Source: Rugalucina vietnamica (lineage: Eukaryota > Mollusca > Bivalvia > Lucinida > Lucinidae). Taken from it: a DNA stretch of 64,000 nucleotides. The stretch is from positions 60,676,812-60,740,811 of the forward strand of contig OZ024870.1 in the NCBI GenBank assembly GCA_964017185.1. The letters run 5' to 3'. A program made the translations under genes and the position numbers. The notes beneath the pieces are model-generated. The model had not been told where the DNA came from and did not search any database. It worked only from the letters and a program-made list of their open reading frames with translations. Within the stretch, counting starts at the first letter, position 1. Each line of letters begins with the position of its first letter. This document shows positions 42,371-53,293 of the stretch, piece by piece.

Positions 42371-42489
42371 TTCTTTTTATTTCTTAATAGAAACAACTTA
42401 GGAAGATGGTTGGTCATTCATCTTTTGACTTTGTGACACTGACTTGTGTGTCATGACGGTAAGGGTCGGTTGACCTACTTTCCATGGTT

Positions 42490-43900
42490 CAGTAATTTTG
42501 CCTTATATCTTGACACTCAATTAGTATATTGTCTTACTTCTTTCAGATTGTGAGTGAGTACCACCAGGTCTTTGACCCCAATATACTTATAGGTCACTGT
42601 GACCTAATTTCACGGTTCAGTGATTTTGCCTTATATCTTGACACTCAATTAGAATATTTTCATACTATTTTCAGATTATGAGTGAGTATGACCAGACCTT
42701 TGACCCCAATATACTTATAGGTCACTGTGACCTAATTTCACGGTTCAGTGATTTTGCCTTATATCTCGGTTCTCAAATGGTTTATGAACAAACTTCTTTC
42801 AAAGTATGCTTGCGTATGACAAGACCTTTGACCCTGAATTAGTCCTAGGTCACTGTGACCTAATTTCACGGTTCAGTGATTTTGCCTTATATCTTGACAC
42901 TCAATTAGTATATTTTCATACTTTTTTCAGATTATGAGTGAGTATGACCAGACCTTTGACCCCAATATACTTATAGGTCACTGTGACCTAATTTCACGGT
43001 TCAGTGATTTTGCCTTATATCTCTGTACTCAAATGGTTTATGAACAAACTTCTTTCAAAGTATGCTTGCGTATGACAAGACCTTTGACCCTGAAGTAGTC
43101 CTAGGTCACTGTGACCTAATTTCACGGTTCAGTGATTTTGCCTTACATCTTGACACTCAATTAGAATATTTTCATACTTTTTTCAGATTATGAGTGAGTA
43201 TGACCAGACCTTTGACCCCAATATACTTATAGGTCACTGTGACCTAATTTCACGGTTCAGTGACTTTGCCTTATATCTCGGCACTCAAGTAGTTTATGAA
43301 CAAACTTCTTTGACACTATGTTTGCGTATGACAAGACCTTTGACCCTGAAGTAGTCCTAGGTCAGTATGACCTTATTTCACGGTTCAGTGATTTTCTTTT
43401 ATATCTCGGCACTCAATTGGTATATGAACATACTTCTTTCACGATATGTATGAGTATGACAAGACCTTTGACCGTAAAGTATTCCTGGGTCACTGTGACC
43501 TAATTTCATGGTTCAGTGATTTTGCCTTATATCTCGACACTCAGTTGGTATTTTTTCATACTTCTTTCTGATTATGAATGAGTATGACCAGACCTTTAAC
43601 CCAAACATACTTATAGGTCACTATGACCTAATTTCATGGTTCAATGATTTTGCTTTATATCTCAACACTGAATGGGTATATGATCATATTTCTTTCACAT
43701 TATGAGTAAGTATCACTAGACCTTTGAGGCTTTGACCCTGAAATACTTATAGGTCAGTGTGACCATATTTCACGGTTCAGTGATTTTGCCTTGTGTCTTG
43801 GCACTCAGTTGGTATATGAACACACTTCTTTCACAATATGAGTGAGACCTTTAAATCTTAGGTAGTTATAGTTAACTTTCATGGTTCAGTGATTTTGCCT
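42490..43900 (+). repeat. 128-bp satellite, each monomer with an estrogen-receptor-type IR3 palindrome
   Basis: 'cacggttcagtgattttgcc' recurs about twelve times. The palindrome AGGTCACTGTGACCT or a close variant starts at 42591, 42719, 42847, 42975, 43103, 43231, 43359, 43487, 43615 and 43751; nine of these are exactly 128 bp apart in sequence and the last is 136 bp on. Each monomer also contains 'gacctttgaccc', whose complement GGGTCAAAGGTC resembles a DR1 element. Neighbouring monomers alternate in the A/T-rich part ('ttagaatattttcatact' against 'tggtttatgaacaaact'). Confidence 0.95.
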
Positions 43901-44145
43901 TATCGCATCAAGGCAAAAAGATGTATGAGCATAATGCCTTTGGGTTACCGGTCGGGTTTGGCCTTATGTTTGACAAAAGTCAGAAGCAGTCGAGCACGCT
44001 GTCCTGCGACAGCTCTTATTGATTTTGTCTGACTGGCTTGTGATGGTATTATGATAAACGGAAGTTTTCTTCAAATCTCAATTCAATCTATTAACTTAAA
44101 AGTTGAATTGAATTATGCTTAATTTGCCCATTAATTTGAATATTT

Positions 44146-45535
44146 TTAGCTCACCTGAGCCGAAGGCTCAAAGGTGAGCTTAATATAGGATAGGTAGGTA
44201 TCCGTAGTCCATCCGTCCGTCAACATTTTATTTTTTTACAGCAAACTGAAAGCCATTTTGTCATGTTACATTGGGCATACATACATGTAGCTATAAAATA
44301 TGGTCTGTCCTGTAAATTGGGATATATACCAATTATCTTGTTTGACTATTATGGTCATGGGCGACCTATATTATTAGCCTTGCCATAAACAGGTCAAGGT
44401 CATCACAATGTCATAATTTATGTATACATTATAGTACTATAGTCCACAATGCTACATGCCAAGCCTTGGCAGCCAAGGTCAACATGGGTCACCCGTGCAT
44501 TTGAATAGGGAAAATAGTCAAAATGTCATGTGAAGGAAAAAATCGAAGGAAAATGGCAAAAGGACTGAAAATTATGATTCTGAAAAAATTTGGACCCCAG
44601 GGGCTGGTCTGCTCCCACCCCGGGGTAATATACATGTATCTTGTATTTGTATGAAGGGGGAACCAATGTGTTTAAAAATAAACCAGATCACATGTCCAAG
44701 ATGGCTGCCAGTAAAAACCCTTCAAAAATCTTATTCTCAGGAACTGCTAAACCTATTGCAACAAAAGTAGTTATGAAAGGCAGGAGCAATACAATGTGTG
44801 TGTATATCATGACCGTGCGATGACCTTGACATATTTTATGGCAAGGTCAACCTATAGGTCACATATACAGCAAACTGTTAAAATGTTATTGAACACTGTT
44901 GAAGGGGAAAAAAACTTTGTGCACAGGAAAGGGGCAGGTGGACAGAATATTTATGAATTTGAATAGGGAAATTGACCCTAGGGGCTATTCTGACACTGTC
45001 CTGGGGCTATATACATGAACATAACCATTATAGTCAAGCAAGTTGATTGGTATATTTATATATTTCAGATCTCAGGTGAGCGTTTACAGGACCATTGGTC
45101 CTTTTTTTTTTCAGAAAAATCTTCAAGTCGATCTGCCCATTTCCTTCAAGGTGTTCCCTTCAGATGACATTTTGACAATTTTCCCCATTCAAATGTATGG
45201 GCGGGTTGACCTCGCCGTAAAATAGGTCAAGGTCATTCCAGGGTCATGATTTATACAAACTTTGTAGAGATCCTCTCCCTGATGCTTTCATGCAAAGGTT
45301 CAAAATCATAGGCCTTCTGGTTCTGGACAAGATTTTTAAAGGTTTTTGCTATGCCATCTTGGTCATGTGCATAGACTTTCGTTCCCCCTCCTAAGGATGC
45401 TCCACATGAAGTTTTACTTTCATTGGCCAAGTAGTTTCAGAGGAGAAGATCTTTGAAATTGTGGACGGACAACAATGGAGCATGGCCATCCTATAAGCTT
45501 ACCTTTTGAGCCTTCGGCTCAGGTGAGCTAGATCA
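44146..45535. mobile_element. Foldback element with long hairpin ends (AGCTCACCTGAGCC family)
   Basis: The left end AGCTCACCTGAGCCGAAGGC continues 'tcaaaggtgagctt'. The right end 'aagcttaccttttgagcctt' continues 'cggctcaggtgagct'. Each end is itself a hairpin and the two are inverted copies. The interior has 'ggtcaaggtcat' words, 'aagatggctgcc', and at 45066-45105 'gatctcaggtgagcgtttac' plus 'aggaccattggtcct', which also ends the elements at 53.2 and 62.8 kb. Non-coding. This end sequence is, to my knowledge, frequent in molluscan genomes. Confidence 0.75.
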
Positions 45536-45539
45536 AGTA

Positions 45540-46938
45540 CTAATGCAACAGCTTTTCTACCACGGGTGGCCATTCAGTAGATATATAGAAACTGCACAGA
45601 CAAAGCAGACTGAACAAAAATGTACAGCAATTTGCTTAACTGCCTTGGTGAACATTAATTAATACTGATTTTTGGCTAAAACCATTCTAACAAGGCAATG
45701 AACATTGAACAAACCCATTCAACCAATATTTTAAGTGTACTTCTTTCTCTAGACAGAATATTTCCATCGGTATTCCGTTAAACCTCTCCATACCATGTCA
45801 GGGAAGTGGAACGAGGTACCGAAGTGGAGAGGAGTGACAGTTAGCCAGCTGATCTATTCTTTCTCCTATTCAAGAGATCATTTTTATGGATAACCAAAAG
45901 CACTGGTAACGTAACCAAAGCTATGCACTAAGTACTGGCAACCCTGGAGGCTTGCCCGTGGGTGATTTGTTTGTGCAGTTTATATAAGTCACAGTTGATA
46001 TCAAAACAGATTATCTGATTTTAAATCCTAATTAATAAAACCCTGATACTTATCTATGATTATAATCGTCTTTTGTTTTTGCAGTCATATCAATTACATA
46101 AACCGCAATGATTTTTAACATAAATAGACTCCAATATTTAATAGGCAAATCGCATTTTTCCGCTGTAAAATTTGGAGGAATTTTTCATACACAGAATCCA
46201 CGAAAAATTGACAATTCTACTCAAACGGGACTATTGTGCTTCAGTCAAAATACTGATCTACATAATATTTATTTATGTACATAAAAGCCTAAAACACCCC
46301 ATGAGTGGTAATCCATGAAAATTTGGAATCCCGGCTAAAGTCATTTATGTTTAGTCAGGGTAATACTATACTGTTAACAGTTCCCTGGTGGAGTCCACTG
46401 ATGAATGTATAATAGCCTTGATTGCCAAAAAAGGTTACAGTAAGTCTGAAAAGGAAGGTAGGTGTGGATTAATTTCCTATATTATTAGATTTCTACACTG
46501 GTCAACAGTACATTTTATTAAGAATCCTGACCATCATCCGGAAGAAGAAAAACACTGAGAAGCACACTGACAGTTCCAACTCAACTTGCAGAAAAATAAT
46601 TGCAACTTGAAATAGCCTGATAGAACAAAACAATCAATCAAACTGGACAAACTATTACTTCTGTTGTATCAGTATCTGCCAAGTACTTCAAACACCTCAT
46701 ATCCGGGCTTGTCCAAGACTTTAAACCAAGATTTTGTCTCCTTAAGAACTTAGCTGTTCATGATGAACGTAAAACCTTCATAAAACACTATGGCCATTGC
46801 TTACTTCCACCTTTTTTACACTGACCTAGCACACAACATACTAACAATGACTTAGATGTGCGTATTATGATTATACGAGTATACTGTACATTTTACACAC
46901 TACACTTTGTAAGTAAAGATTTGGTGCCAGTGAAAACG
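45540..46938. other. Interval without recognised genes
   Basis: No exon or repeat family identified. TTTATT at 46514-46519 (AATAAA on the - strand) is a plausible polyadenylation signal for the upstream - strand gene, about 420 bp past its stop codon. Confidence 0.4.
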
Positions 46939-48168
46939 TCAATAGGGTCTTTTGGATGAGCTTTTAAACTTAATCGGTGGTAACGTAGAAGAAAGTGGGT
47001 CCATCTTTTCCTTACTATCCGGGAATGGAATAATATCCGTTTTTATTTTGCTATTAGCCTCTTTAGTAGCTTTTTGTCCCTTTGCTTTATGCATCATTAT
47101 TGCCTTTGTGTCTTTCAATCCAGTCTTGTCAGATTTAGGACGGCGAGCAACCGATGGTTTATCCACCCTCGCGTGCAAGTCGTAGTTATCCACCGGTTTC
47201 TTTGAACTTTTGTTCTGTATCAATCTTCGCTGCAACATTTCTGTTTTCTCTCTCGCCTTGGCGAATTTTTCTGCCAGTTCAGCTATCGTCCCTTTAGCAG
47301 GTTTTGGGTTATCTTCACAGTCCGTTCCTATCTTTATTGGTGGAAGCGTGGTTGGACGCACGTTTTCTTTGCCTCTTTGAGGGTGAGAAATCTCATCGCT
47401 TGCCTCTGAGAATTTGTCAGGAATATCTTCAGTCAAATATTTACTGACCTTTCGTCGAACAAACAAGGCTTTATTCTCATTGTCACCTTCACTCGTCGAA
47501 ACCTCGAGTTTATTTACATTCGACACAGTCAAACTATTGTCCGTCCCTTTCACCTGAGATTTGCTGAAATCCCCGGTATAAAAATGACTCTTGTCAACTG
47601 AAGGCAAGCGTGGAGATTCCTTTGACGAAACCTCGTCTACCTCAGGGATTCTATGTAACTCCACGAGAGGTTTATCGAAGAAACTTTTTACTCGATGTTT
47701 AACAGTATCCTTGTCTAGTATCGCGCCTTTTTCCAGTCCCTCCTCGAATAAATCCTTGATTTTCTGCGCTCGGCGAATCCTCGGGTGATTATGCTTCATA
47801 TAATCCTCGACATCACCAGCAATTTCATCCACTGAGACAGCAGCTTCGTGATGCTTGCCATAAATCGTCGAGGCTTGTTTCTTTTCAATCTCTTCTCGTT
47901 TGTTTTGAATGCACTTCTTTAAGACTCTCTGACGGACTATATTTCTGCGCGTCATTTCAATAGCTTTCTTTGAGCGCTGCGTCGCTTCTGCTTTCTCCGT
48001 ATCAATGATATGATCGTACCTGTCTTGATTGGTTTTAGCGACATCGTTCATGACACAAACAAATTTTCTCTGTTTCTGCTCCTGTTGGTACACATTCCGT
48101 AATCTAGTTGTTAACATCATCTTTTTAGCTTTATAGATACTACTGTAATCACTGGAACTTTGTTTCAT
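46939..48168 (-). CDS. Single-exon 409-residue basic, charged protein, unknown function
   Basis: An uninterrupted frame starting MKQSSSDYSS and ending SSSKRPY, with no repeats inside and codon use typical of real genes. I do not recognise the family. The first ~100 residues are basic and helical in character (TTRLRNVYQQEQKQRK, then REEIEKKQ), and 120-165 is a mixed-charge block with YMKHNHPRIRRAQKIKDLF. A coiled-coil-like stretch is at about 295-320 (IAELAEKFAKAREKTEMLQR). The peptide TLPPIK occurs twice, at 274-279 and as the C-terminal STLPPIKFK (394-402). KEN at 267-269 could be a degradation box. No signal peptide, membrane segment or catalytic motif seen. It could be a cytoskeletal or nuclear scaffold protein, but that is only a guess. 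A retrogene origin is possible because it lacks introns. Confidence 0.8.
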   Translation of the reverse strand: MKQSSSDYSSIYKAKKMMLTTRLRNVYQQEQKQRKFVCVMNDVAKTNQDRYDHIIDTEKAEATQRSKKAIEMTRRNIVRQRVLKKCIQNKREEIEKKQASTIYGKHHEAAVSVDEIAGDVEDYMKHNHPRIRRAQKIKDLFEEGLEKGAILDKDTVKHRVKSFFDKPLVELHRIPEVDEVSSKESPRLPSVDKSHFYTGDFSKSQVKGTDNSLTVSNVNKLEVSTSEGDNENKALFVRRKVSKYLTEDIPDKFSEASDEISHPQRGKENVRPTTLPPIKIGTDCEDNPKPAKGTIAELAEKFAKAREKTEMLQRRLIQNKSSKKPVDNYDLHARVDKPSVARRPKSDKTGLKDTKAIMMHKAKGQKATKEANSKIKTDIIPFPDSKEKMDPLSSTLPPIKFKSSSKRPY

Positions 48169-48649
48169 GTGTAAATCTTCTCAAATATATACCAATCCAT
48201 ATTAAAAGTAGGCCCTAAGTCGCACCCATATTCCAAAACACGTAATAAACTATCATCTAAAACAGTACATCCACTCCTTTTTGACTTATTTGAGATCAAA
48301 TGCTAATAGAAGTTCGCAGTTTGAATCTAAATGTTAAGTCTGGAGCATTTTTAGACATATTGGAATTTTTCTCTACAAACAAACAAGTAGATTCAGTCAC
48401 AGATAAATAATGCTTCTTATTGCGTGCTAGAAAATTCTGCATACAATTCTTCCAAAAACATGACATATTAGACAGGGGTAAACAGATACCCTTTGACCAT
48501 ACAACCTAAGTTTGATATCTATAAATCAAGATCATTAAATTCTTTAATTAAATGAACCTTTTATATGAAACAATGAGATTTGTTGTTTGATTAAAATGTC
48601 ATTCATACTATTACACACGGTAGGATCAGAGGTATTGCGCCCACAAATA

Positions 48650-48885
48650 TGAGCTGCCTCGTGGGAAAACCAACAATGTGGTTTCCGAATAGGTCCGACA
48701 CAAATCGACCTGTACAGTCACTGAAAAGAGCTAGAAGCTTGACATTTCGGATTTAAGTAGAAGAGGAATTGTACTATCCGAGTAGCGAAAACAAAGGCGC
48801 TGATCAGCTTCGCGGTTACCGCGAAGCTGATCTGCGCCTTTGTTTTCGCATATGCAGATTGTTGGTTTTCCAATGAGGCGGCTCA
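48650..48885 (+). repeat. Palindromic MITE, family A
   Basis: Well-preserved copy about 480 bp upstream of the 409-residue gene's start codon. Hairpin variant CAGCTTCGCGG / CCGCGAAGCTG. The remaining sequence of 48169-49313 shows no other feature. Confidence 0.9.
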
Positions 48886-49311
48886 ATTATGTTTGTACTG
48901 TATTGTTCAGATACATGCAAGACAGACTGGCAGAGTAAAAAGAAACTCTGTCTATCCTAAGCATCAGGGAAACTTCCGTTTTAAACATAGCCTTGCCCAA
49001 GGCTTACCGGAAATTTAGAAATACACCTTTCCCGATTTTCGCTTCTAAAATATTGTTTTCAATCTGTGGCCAGTCTATAGATGGGGCTCGATTTTTTCTA
49101 AAACTCAGCCAACTCTACTGCAGAAAAAAATCATTCATAGACAAGCTTGACTCATAAGTTTTTTTTAAGATAGAAACTAAAAAATATGAAAACAATAATA
49201 TGTTTTACAAACTAATAGCTAGTCTACTTAAAACATTAAGTTGTTGTTTAATCGACATCAGTCTGCAGTTCCAACATATTGTATCATATGCACAATGAAC
49301 TTTATAAACTA

Positions 49312-49313
<2 letters not shown>

Positions 49314-49398
<85 letters not shown>
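49314..49398. repeat. (GT)n microsatellite, about 42 units
   Basis: An 85-bp uninterrupted GT run. The long H-T repeat frame on the other strand is an artefact of it. Confidence 0.99.
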
Positions 49399-49399
<1 letters not shown>

Positions 49400-49574
49400 T
49401 GAATTTGAAATGAAAATGTTTAAACCAATGGATACTAAGGAATATACACACACCCCTTCAGCCGAGGCAACCCATTCCTAAAAACAATAAGTTGACCTCG
49501 GGCTGAAACGATATAAAACGCCCCCTCCAAATAACCAAGATCGCGACTTTAAACTAGTCAGTAGTGAGGATCCC

Positions 49575-50585
49575 ATTTGCTTTTATTTCTTTTCAATTGT
49601 TTCCTTTCCCTAATCATTTCCGCTGCGTTCATTTCCATTGTATTTCGTTCCTGTCATTTCCTTTTCCTTTGCTTTTGATTTCTTTCCTTTCTTTCTTTTC
49701 TTTTCCAGATTCCTTTTCTTCCTTTTCCTTTCCTTTCTTTGCTTTCCTAAATCATTTGTTTTCCTTTCCGCCCCCTTCCTTTCATTTCTTTGCTTCCCTA
49801 AATCATTTCCTTTCCTTTCCTTTCTTTTCTTTTCTTTTCCTTTCTTTGCTTTCCTAAATCATTTGCGTTCGCTTCCTTCCTTTTCCTCTCATTTCGTTGC
49901 TTTCCTAAATCATTCGCTATCTTCCATTCCTTTGCTTTCCAAAAACATTTGCTTTCCTTTCATTTCATTTCTTTGCTTCCCTACATCATTTGCATTCCTT
50001 TTCTTCCTTTTCCTTTCATTTCTTTGCTTTCCTAAATTATTTGCTTTCCTTTTCATTTCATTCCTTTTCCTTTCCTTTCTTTGTTTTCCTAAATCATTTG
50101 CTTTCCTTTCCTACCTTTTCCTTTCCTATCTTTGCTTTCAAAATCATTTGCTAAAACTTTTTCTTTCTTTCCTTTTCCTTTCATTTCTTCGCTTTCCTAA
50201 AGCATTTGCTTTACTTTCCTTTCTTTTACTTTCCTTTCTTTGCTTTTCCTTTCCTGTTTTGCTTTCCTAAATCAGTTGTTCTGCTTCCTCTCCTTCCTTT
50301 TTACTTTTCTTTTTAAAGCTTTCCTAAATAATTTGCTTTCCGTTCTTTTCCTTAATTTTCCTTTCATTTCCTTTTTTTGCTTTTCTAAATCATTTGCTTT
50401 CCTTTCTGTCCTTTCTTTTCATTTATTCTTTCCTTTCATTTGTCTTCAATTCGTTCTCTTTCTGCATTATTCTGTATTTCCTATCCCCTTTTCCTTTCGT
50501 TACCGTTCCATTCTTCCTTTTTCTTTTACTTTGAAAAATCCGTTTCTTTTCTCATTTCTTTCCTTTCCTGGTGTTTTCAATATCA
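49575..50585 (+). repeat. 1-kb polypyrimidine tract with ~50-60-bp irregular repeat
   Basis: Almost only C and T on the + strand, with 'ctttgctttcctaaatcatt' recurring roughly every 50-60 bp (near 49738, 49788, 49846, 49898, 49974, 50024, 50082, 50190 and so on). Open frames of up to 210 codons reading F, L, S, P and C are a by-product of composition and are not proposed as genes. Confidence 0.9.
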
Positions 50586-50661
50586 TAATCACTCAAAAAG
50601 TATCATACTTGTATGTAGGCTGCTGTGGCAAGCCAGCCAGTATCATCCCAGAACACAGCCA

Positions 50662-50724
50662 GACCTGATCTGCGTCTTTGTTTTCGCCTAGGCAAAAACC
50701 CGGTTTTCTCATGGCGCGGCTCAT
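50662..50724 (+). repeat. Family A MITE right-end fragment
   Basis: 'gatctgcgtctttgttttcg' and 'ggttttctcatggcgcggct' match the right end of family A; the left part is missing. Confidence 0.75.
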
Positions 50725-51033
50725 ATTATCTGCACGCACACATACTGATGAATGTCAGCGAAGTCCACATACCCTTGAAGCAAGTTTTCATGGTGATGCT
50801 TTAAAATCTAACAGGATACTGATACTCAGGTTAGTAACATGAAACTTCGTAGCCAATTAGCCTTAGTACGTAAATATTATCATGTAACATCAAATAAATT
50901 CCAGAATCTATGTACTAGTAGTATTAGCAACGGTAAAATAATCTTGCACAAACCATTCTATCTGAAAGGCAGCCTTGTCTCTACTATCAGGCGTTCCTTT
51001 TACCTTCATCAAAGCAAATAACCATTAAGTCCA

Positions 51034-52329
51034 TGTCACACATTCACGAGTTGGACCTACGAGTTAAGCTCTGCCCACTTTTTTGGTGAACTCGTAGCAG
51101 CTTGTAGAGAATTCGCCCTATGTCGGTGGTTGTCGTACACAAGTCTTCCCCTTAACATGTCGCGGAAAGGCTACGAGAATTTTAAACGGTTTTTAAAAAA
51201 TTCTCGTAGCAAGTCGTAGCAACTCGCCGTCTTAGAGTGGGCGTAGCATAACTCGTACTGATCTCGTAGCTTATCGTACAGAACTCGTAGTAATGTCGTG
51301 AGATGTCGTGCGTTCTCGGCGTCTTGTCAAACATGGAGAATTGCCTACGAGATATCTACGTGTTGCTACGACATTGAAGGCGACTTCTCACGAGTTCCTA
51401 CGACATCTCACGAGTTTACTACGACATGCTTAGGAGCATCCGCGAGTTCCCAAGACTTATCGTAGAGATGTCGTGTAGAACTCGTAGGGCATTATATCTC
51501 GTGGCAACTCGCACGACAAGCGGCGAGTTATGATTTGCGCTAACTCGTAGCTTCAACTCGTGAGTGTGTGACAGCTCTTAAACTTTTTCAACATAACTCG
51601 TGGCAACTCGCTCGACAAGCGGCGACTAATAACTCATACTAACTCGTAGCATGTCGGGGCTCCCTGTCAGACACTCACGAGTTGGACCTAGGAGTTAAGC
51701 TCCGCCCACTGTTTTGGTGAACTCGTAGAGAACTCGCCCTATGTCGGCGGTTGTCGTACAGAACTCTTCCCAACTCGTAGCAACTCGTAGCATGTCGTGG
51801 AAAGGCTACGAGAATTTTAAACGGTTTAAAATTCTCATAACAAGTCGTAGCAACTCGCCGTCTTAAAGTGGGCGGGGCATGGGCGGAACATAACTCGTAC
51901 TGATCTCGTAGCTTGTCGTACAGAACTCGTAGCAATGTCGTGGGATGTCGTGCATTCTCGGCGTCTTGTCAAACATGGCGAGTTGCCTACGAGATACCCA
52001 CGAGTTGCTACGATTTTGAAGGAGACTTCTCACGAGTTCCTACGACATCTCATGAGTTTACTACGACATTCCTACGAGTATCCGCGAGTTCCCACGACTT
52101 ATATCGTAGGGATGTCGTGTAGAACTCGTAGGGCATTACAACTCGTAGCAACTCGCGCGACAAGCGGCGAGTTATGATTTGCCGCTAACTCGTAGCTTCA
52201 ACTCGTGAGTGTGTGACAGTTTTTAAACTTTTTCAACATAACTCGTGGCAACTCGCGCGACAAGCGGCGACTTATAACTCGTACCAAATCGTAGCATGTC
52301 GGGGTTTCAACTCGTGAGTGTGTGACAGG
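51034..52329. repeat. Tandem dimer (631-bp period) of a foldback element built from ACTCGTAG words
   Basis: Unit 1 (51034-51573) and unit 2 (51665-52218) each start TGTCAsACAyTCACGAGTTG and end CAACTCGTGAGTGTGTGACA, so each has inverted ends. A ~90-bp tail 'tttttcaacataactcgtgg ... catgtcggg' follows each unit. Inside, the words ACTCGTAG, CTACGAG and CACGAGTT occur dozens of times in both orientations, giving extreme self-complementarity. Non-coding. Confidence 0.85.
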
Positions 52330-52394
52330 CCCTTACGTGTGCGACAGGCCCGTTACGAATAACTGTTTGCATGAAAAATGGCATATTTCTAAAG

Positions 52395-52560
52395 TGCAAC
52401 ATCCCGACATGACCATAACTGTTGACTGGGACGCTAAGCCACAAATCAAACAAACAAACAATAATAAAAAAAAAAATAAATAAAATAAAAAAAAAAAAAT
52501 GAAAAAAAAAAAAAAAATAAATAAATAAATAAATAAAAAAAAAAATAAAATAAAAAACGT
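52395..52560 (+). mobile_element. SINE 3' end with long A-rich tail
   Basis: 'ctgttgactgggacgctaag' 'ccacaaatcaaacaaacaaac' followed by about 110 bp of A with some T. Only the 3' end is present. Confidence 0.7.
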
Positions 52561-52974
52561 TTCTAAAGTATTTCAGAATTTTGCAATATTTTGAAGTATC
52601 GATCTTGTAGAACTTTGCTTGAGGTATAGTTCGGCAAATGGGTCACTGTATGGGCGGCAACTTAAATATTCATATCTGGGCGTGGTCGGCTAGTCCATCT
52701 GTTCAACTAGGGAGATAATAGAAAAGTCGAATTCAGACAGCCTAGAGCGCTGTCACGTATTTTACCGTTAAAGATCAGCTACCTATTTTGTCCAATCCAG
52801 TAAACTATACAAACTCGAATTTTCATTCTAACGGACAACATGTGAGTTGAGTCTTTCAACTGTATACCTTTAGCTTTTACCTAGGTCAAAAGTAGACCAT
52901 ACCCAATAACGTATTCATAAGGTAACGCCCATACAGTGACCTATTTGCCGAGCTATATATCAGAGACAAAAACA

Positions 52975-53225
52975 TGAGCCGCGACGCGAGAAAACCGGTC
53001 TTCGAGGTTTCCGACCAGGTCTGACACAAACCGGCCTTTGCAGCTACAGAAGATGGATAGAAGTTTGAAATTTAAGAAGAGAAATTGGCAAATGGACAGA
53101 ATATTGTTTACGTGAAAACAAATGATCCAAGGGCTTCATCTGCCCCTGCCTGGGGCTAAATACCATAATATTCAAACATGATTATTGGTATATGTAGCAG
53201 ATCTCAGGTGAGCGTTTACAGGACC
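52975..53225 (+). repeat. Truncated family A MITE fused to a truncated 62.8-kb-type element
   Basis: 52975-53081 is the left half of family A. 53085-53225 is the reverse complement of about 62794-62960, ending 'gatctcaggtgagcgtttac' 'aggaccact'. Two unrelated repeats were joined by deletion or insertion. Confidence 0.75.
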
Positions 53226-53293
53226 ACTGAACCTCTGGTCTTTCCTTCTTTCTTCTTTTTCTTTGACGTCATTGTGAGTACATTGTAGTAGTA

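Larger units (their letters stand above)
41591..44020 (+). mobile_element. Helentron-like non-autonomous element 2 with two different tandem arrays
   Basis: The left end TAGCTCGACTGCACGAAGTGCA is nearly identical to element 1. The right end has GCAGTCGAGC, then the hairpin GCTGTCCTGCGACAGC and CTTATT. The left GCTCGACTGC is the exact reverse complement of the right GCAGTCGAGC. The interior carries a ~178-bp array (41.68-42.37 kb) and a 128-bp array (42.49-43.9 kb), both unrelated to the cargo of element 1. The element has no transposase or helicase frame. Confidence 0.65.

Noticed and set aside
49205-49453. Frame with a long HTHTHT run
   Set aside because: Produced by the GT microsatellite.
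49564-50691. Frames of 97-210 codons rich in F, L, S and P
   Set aside because: Composition artefact of the polypyrimidine tract; several frames are open at once.
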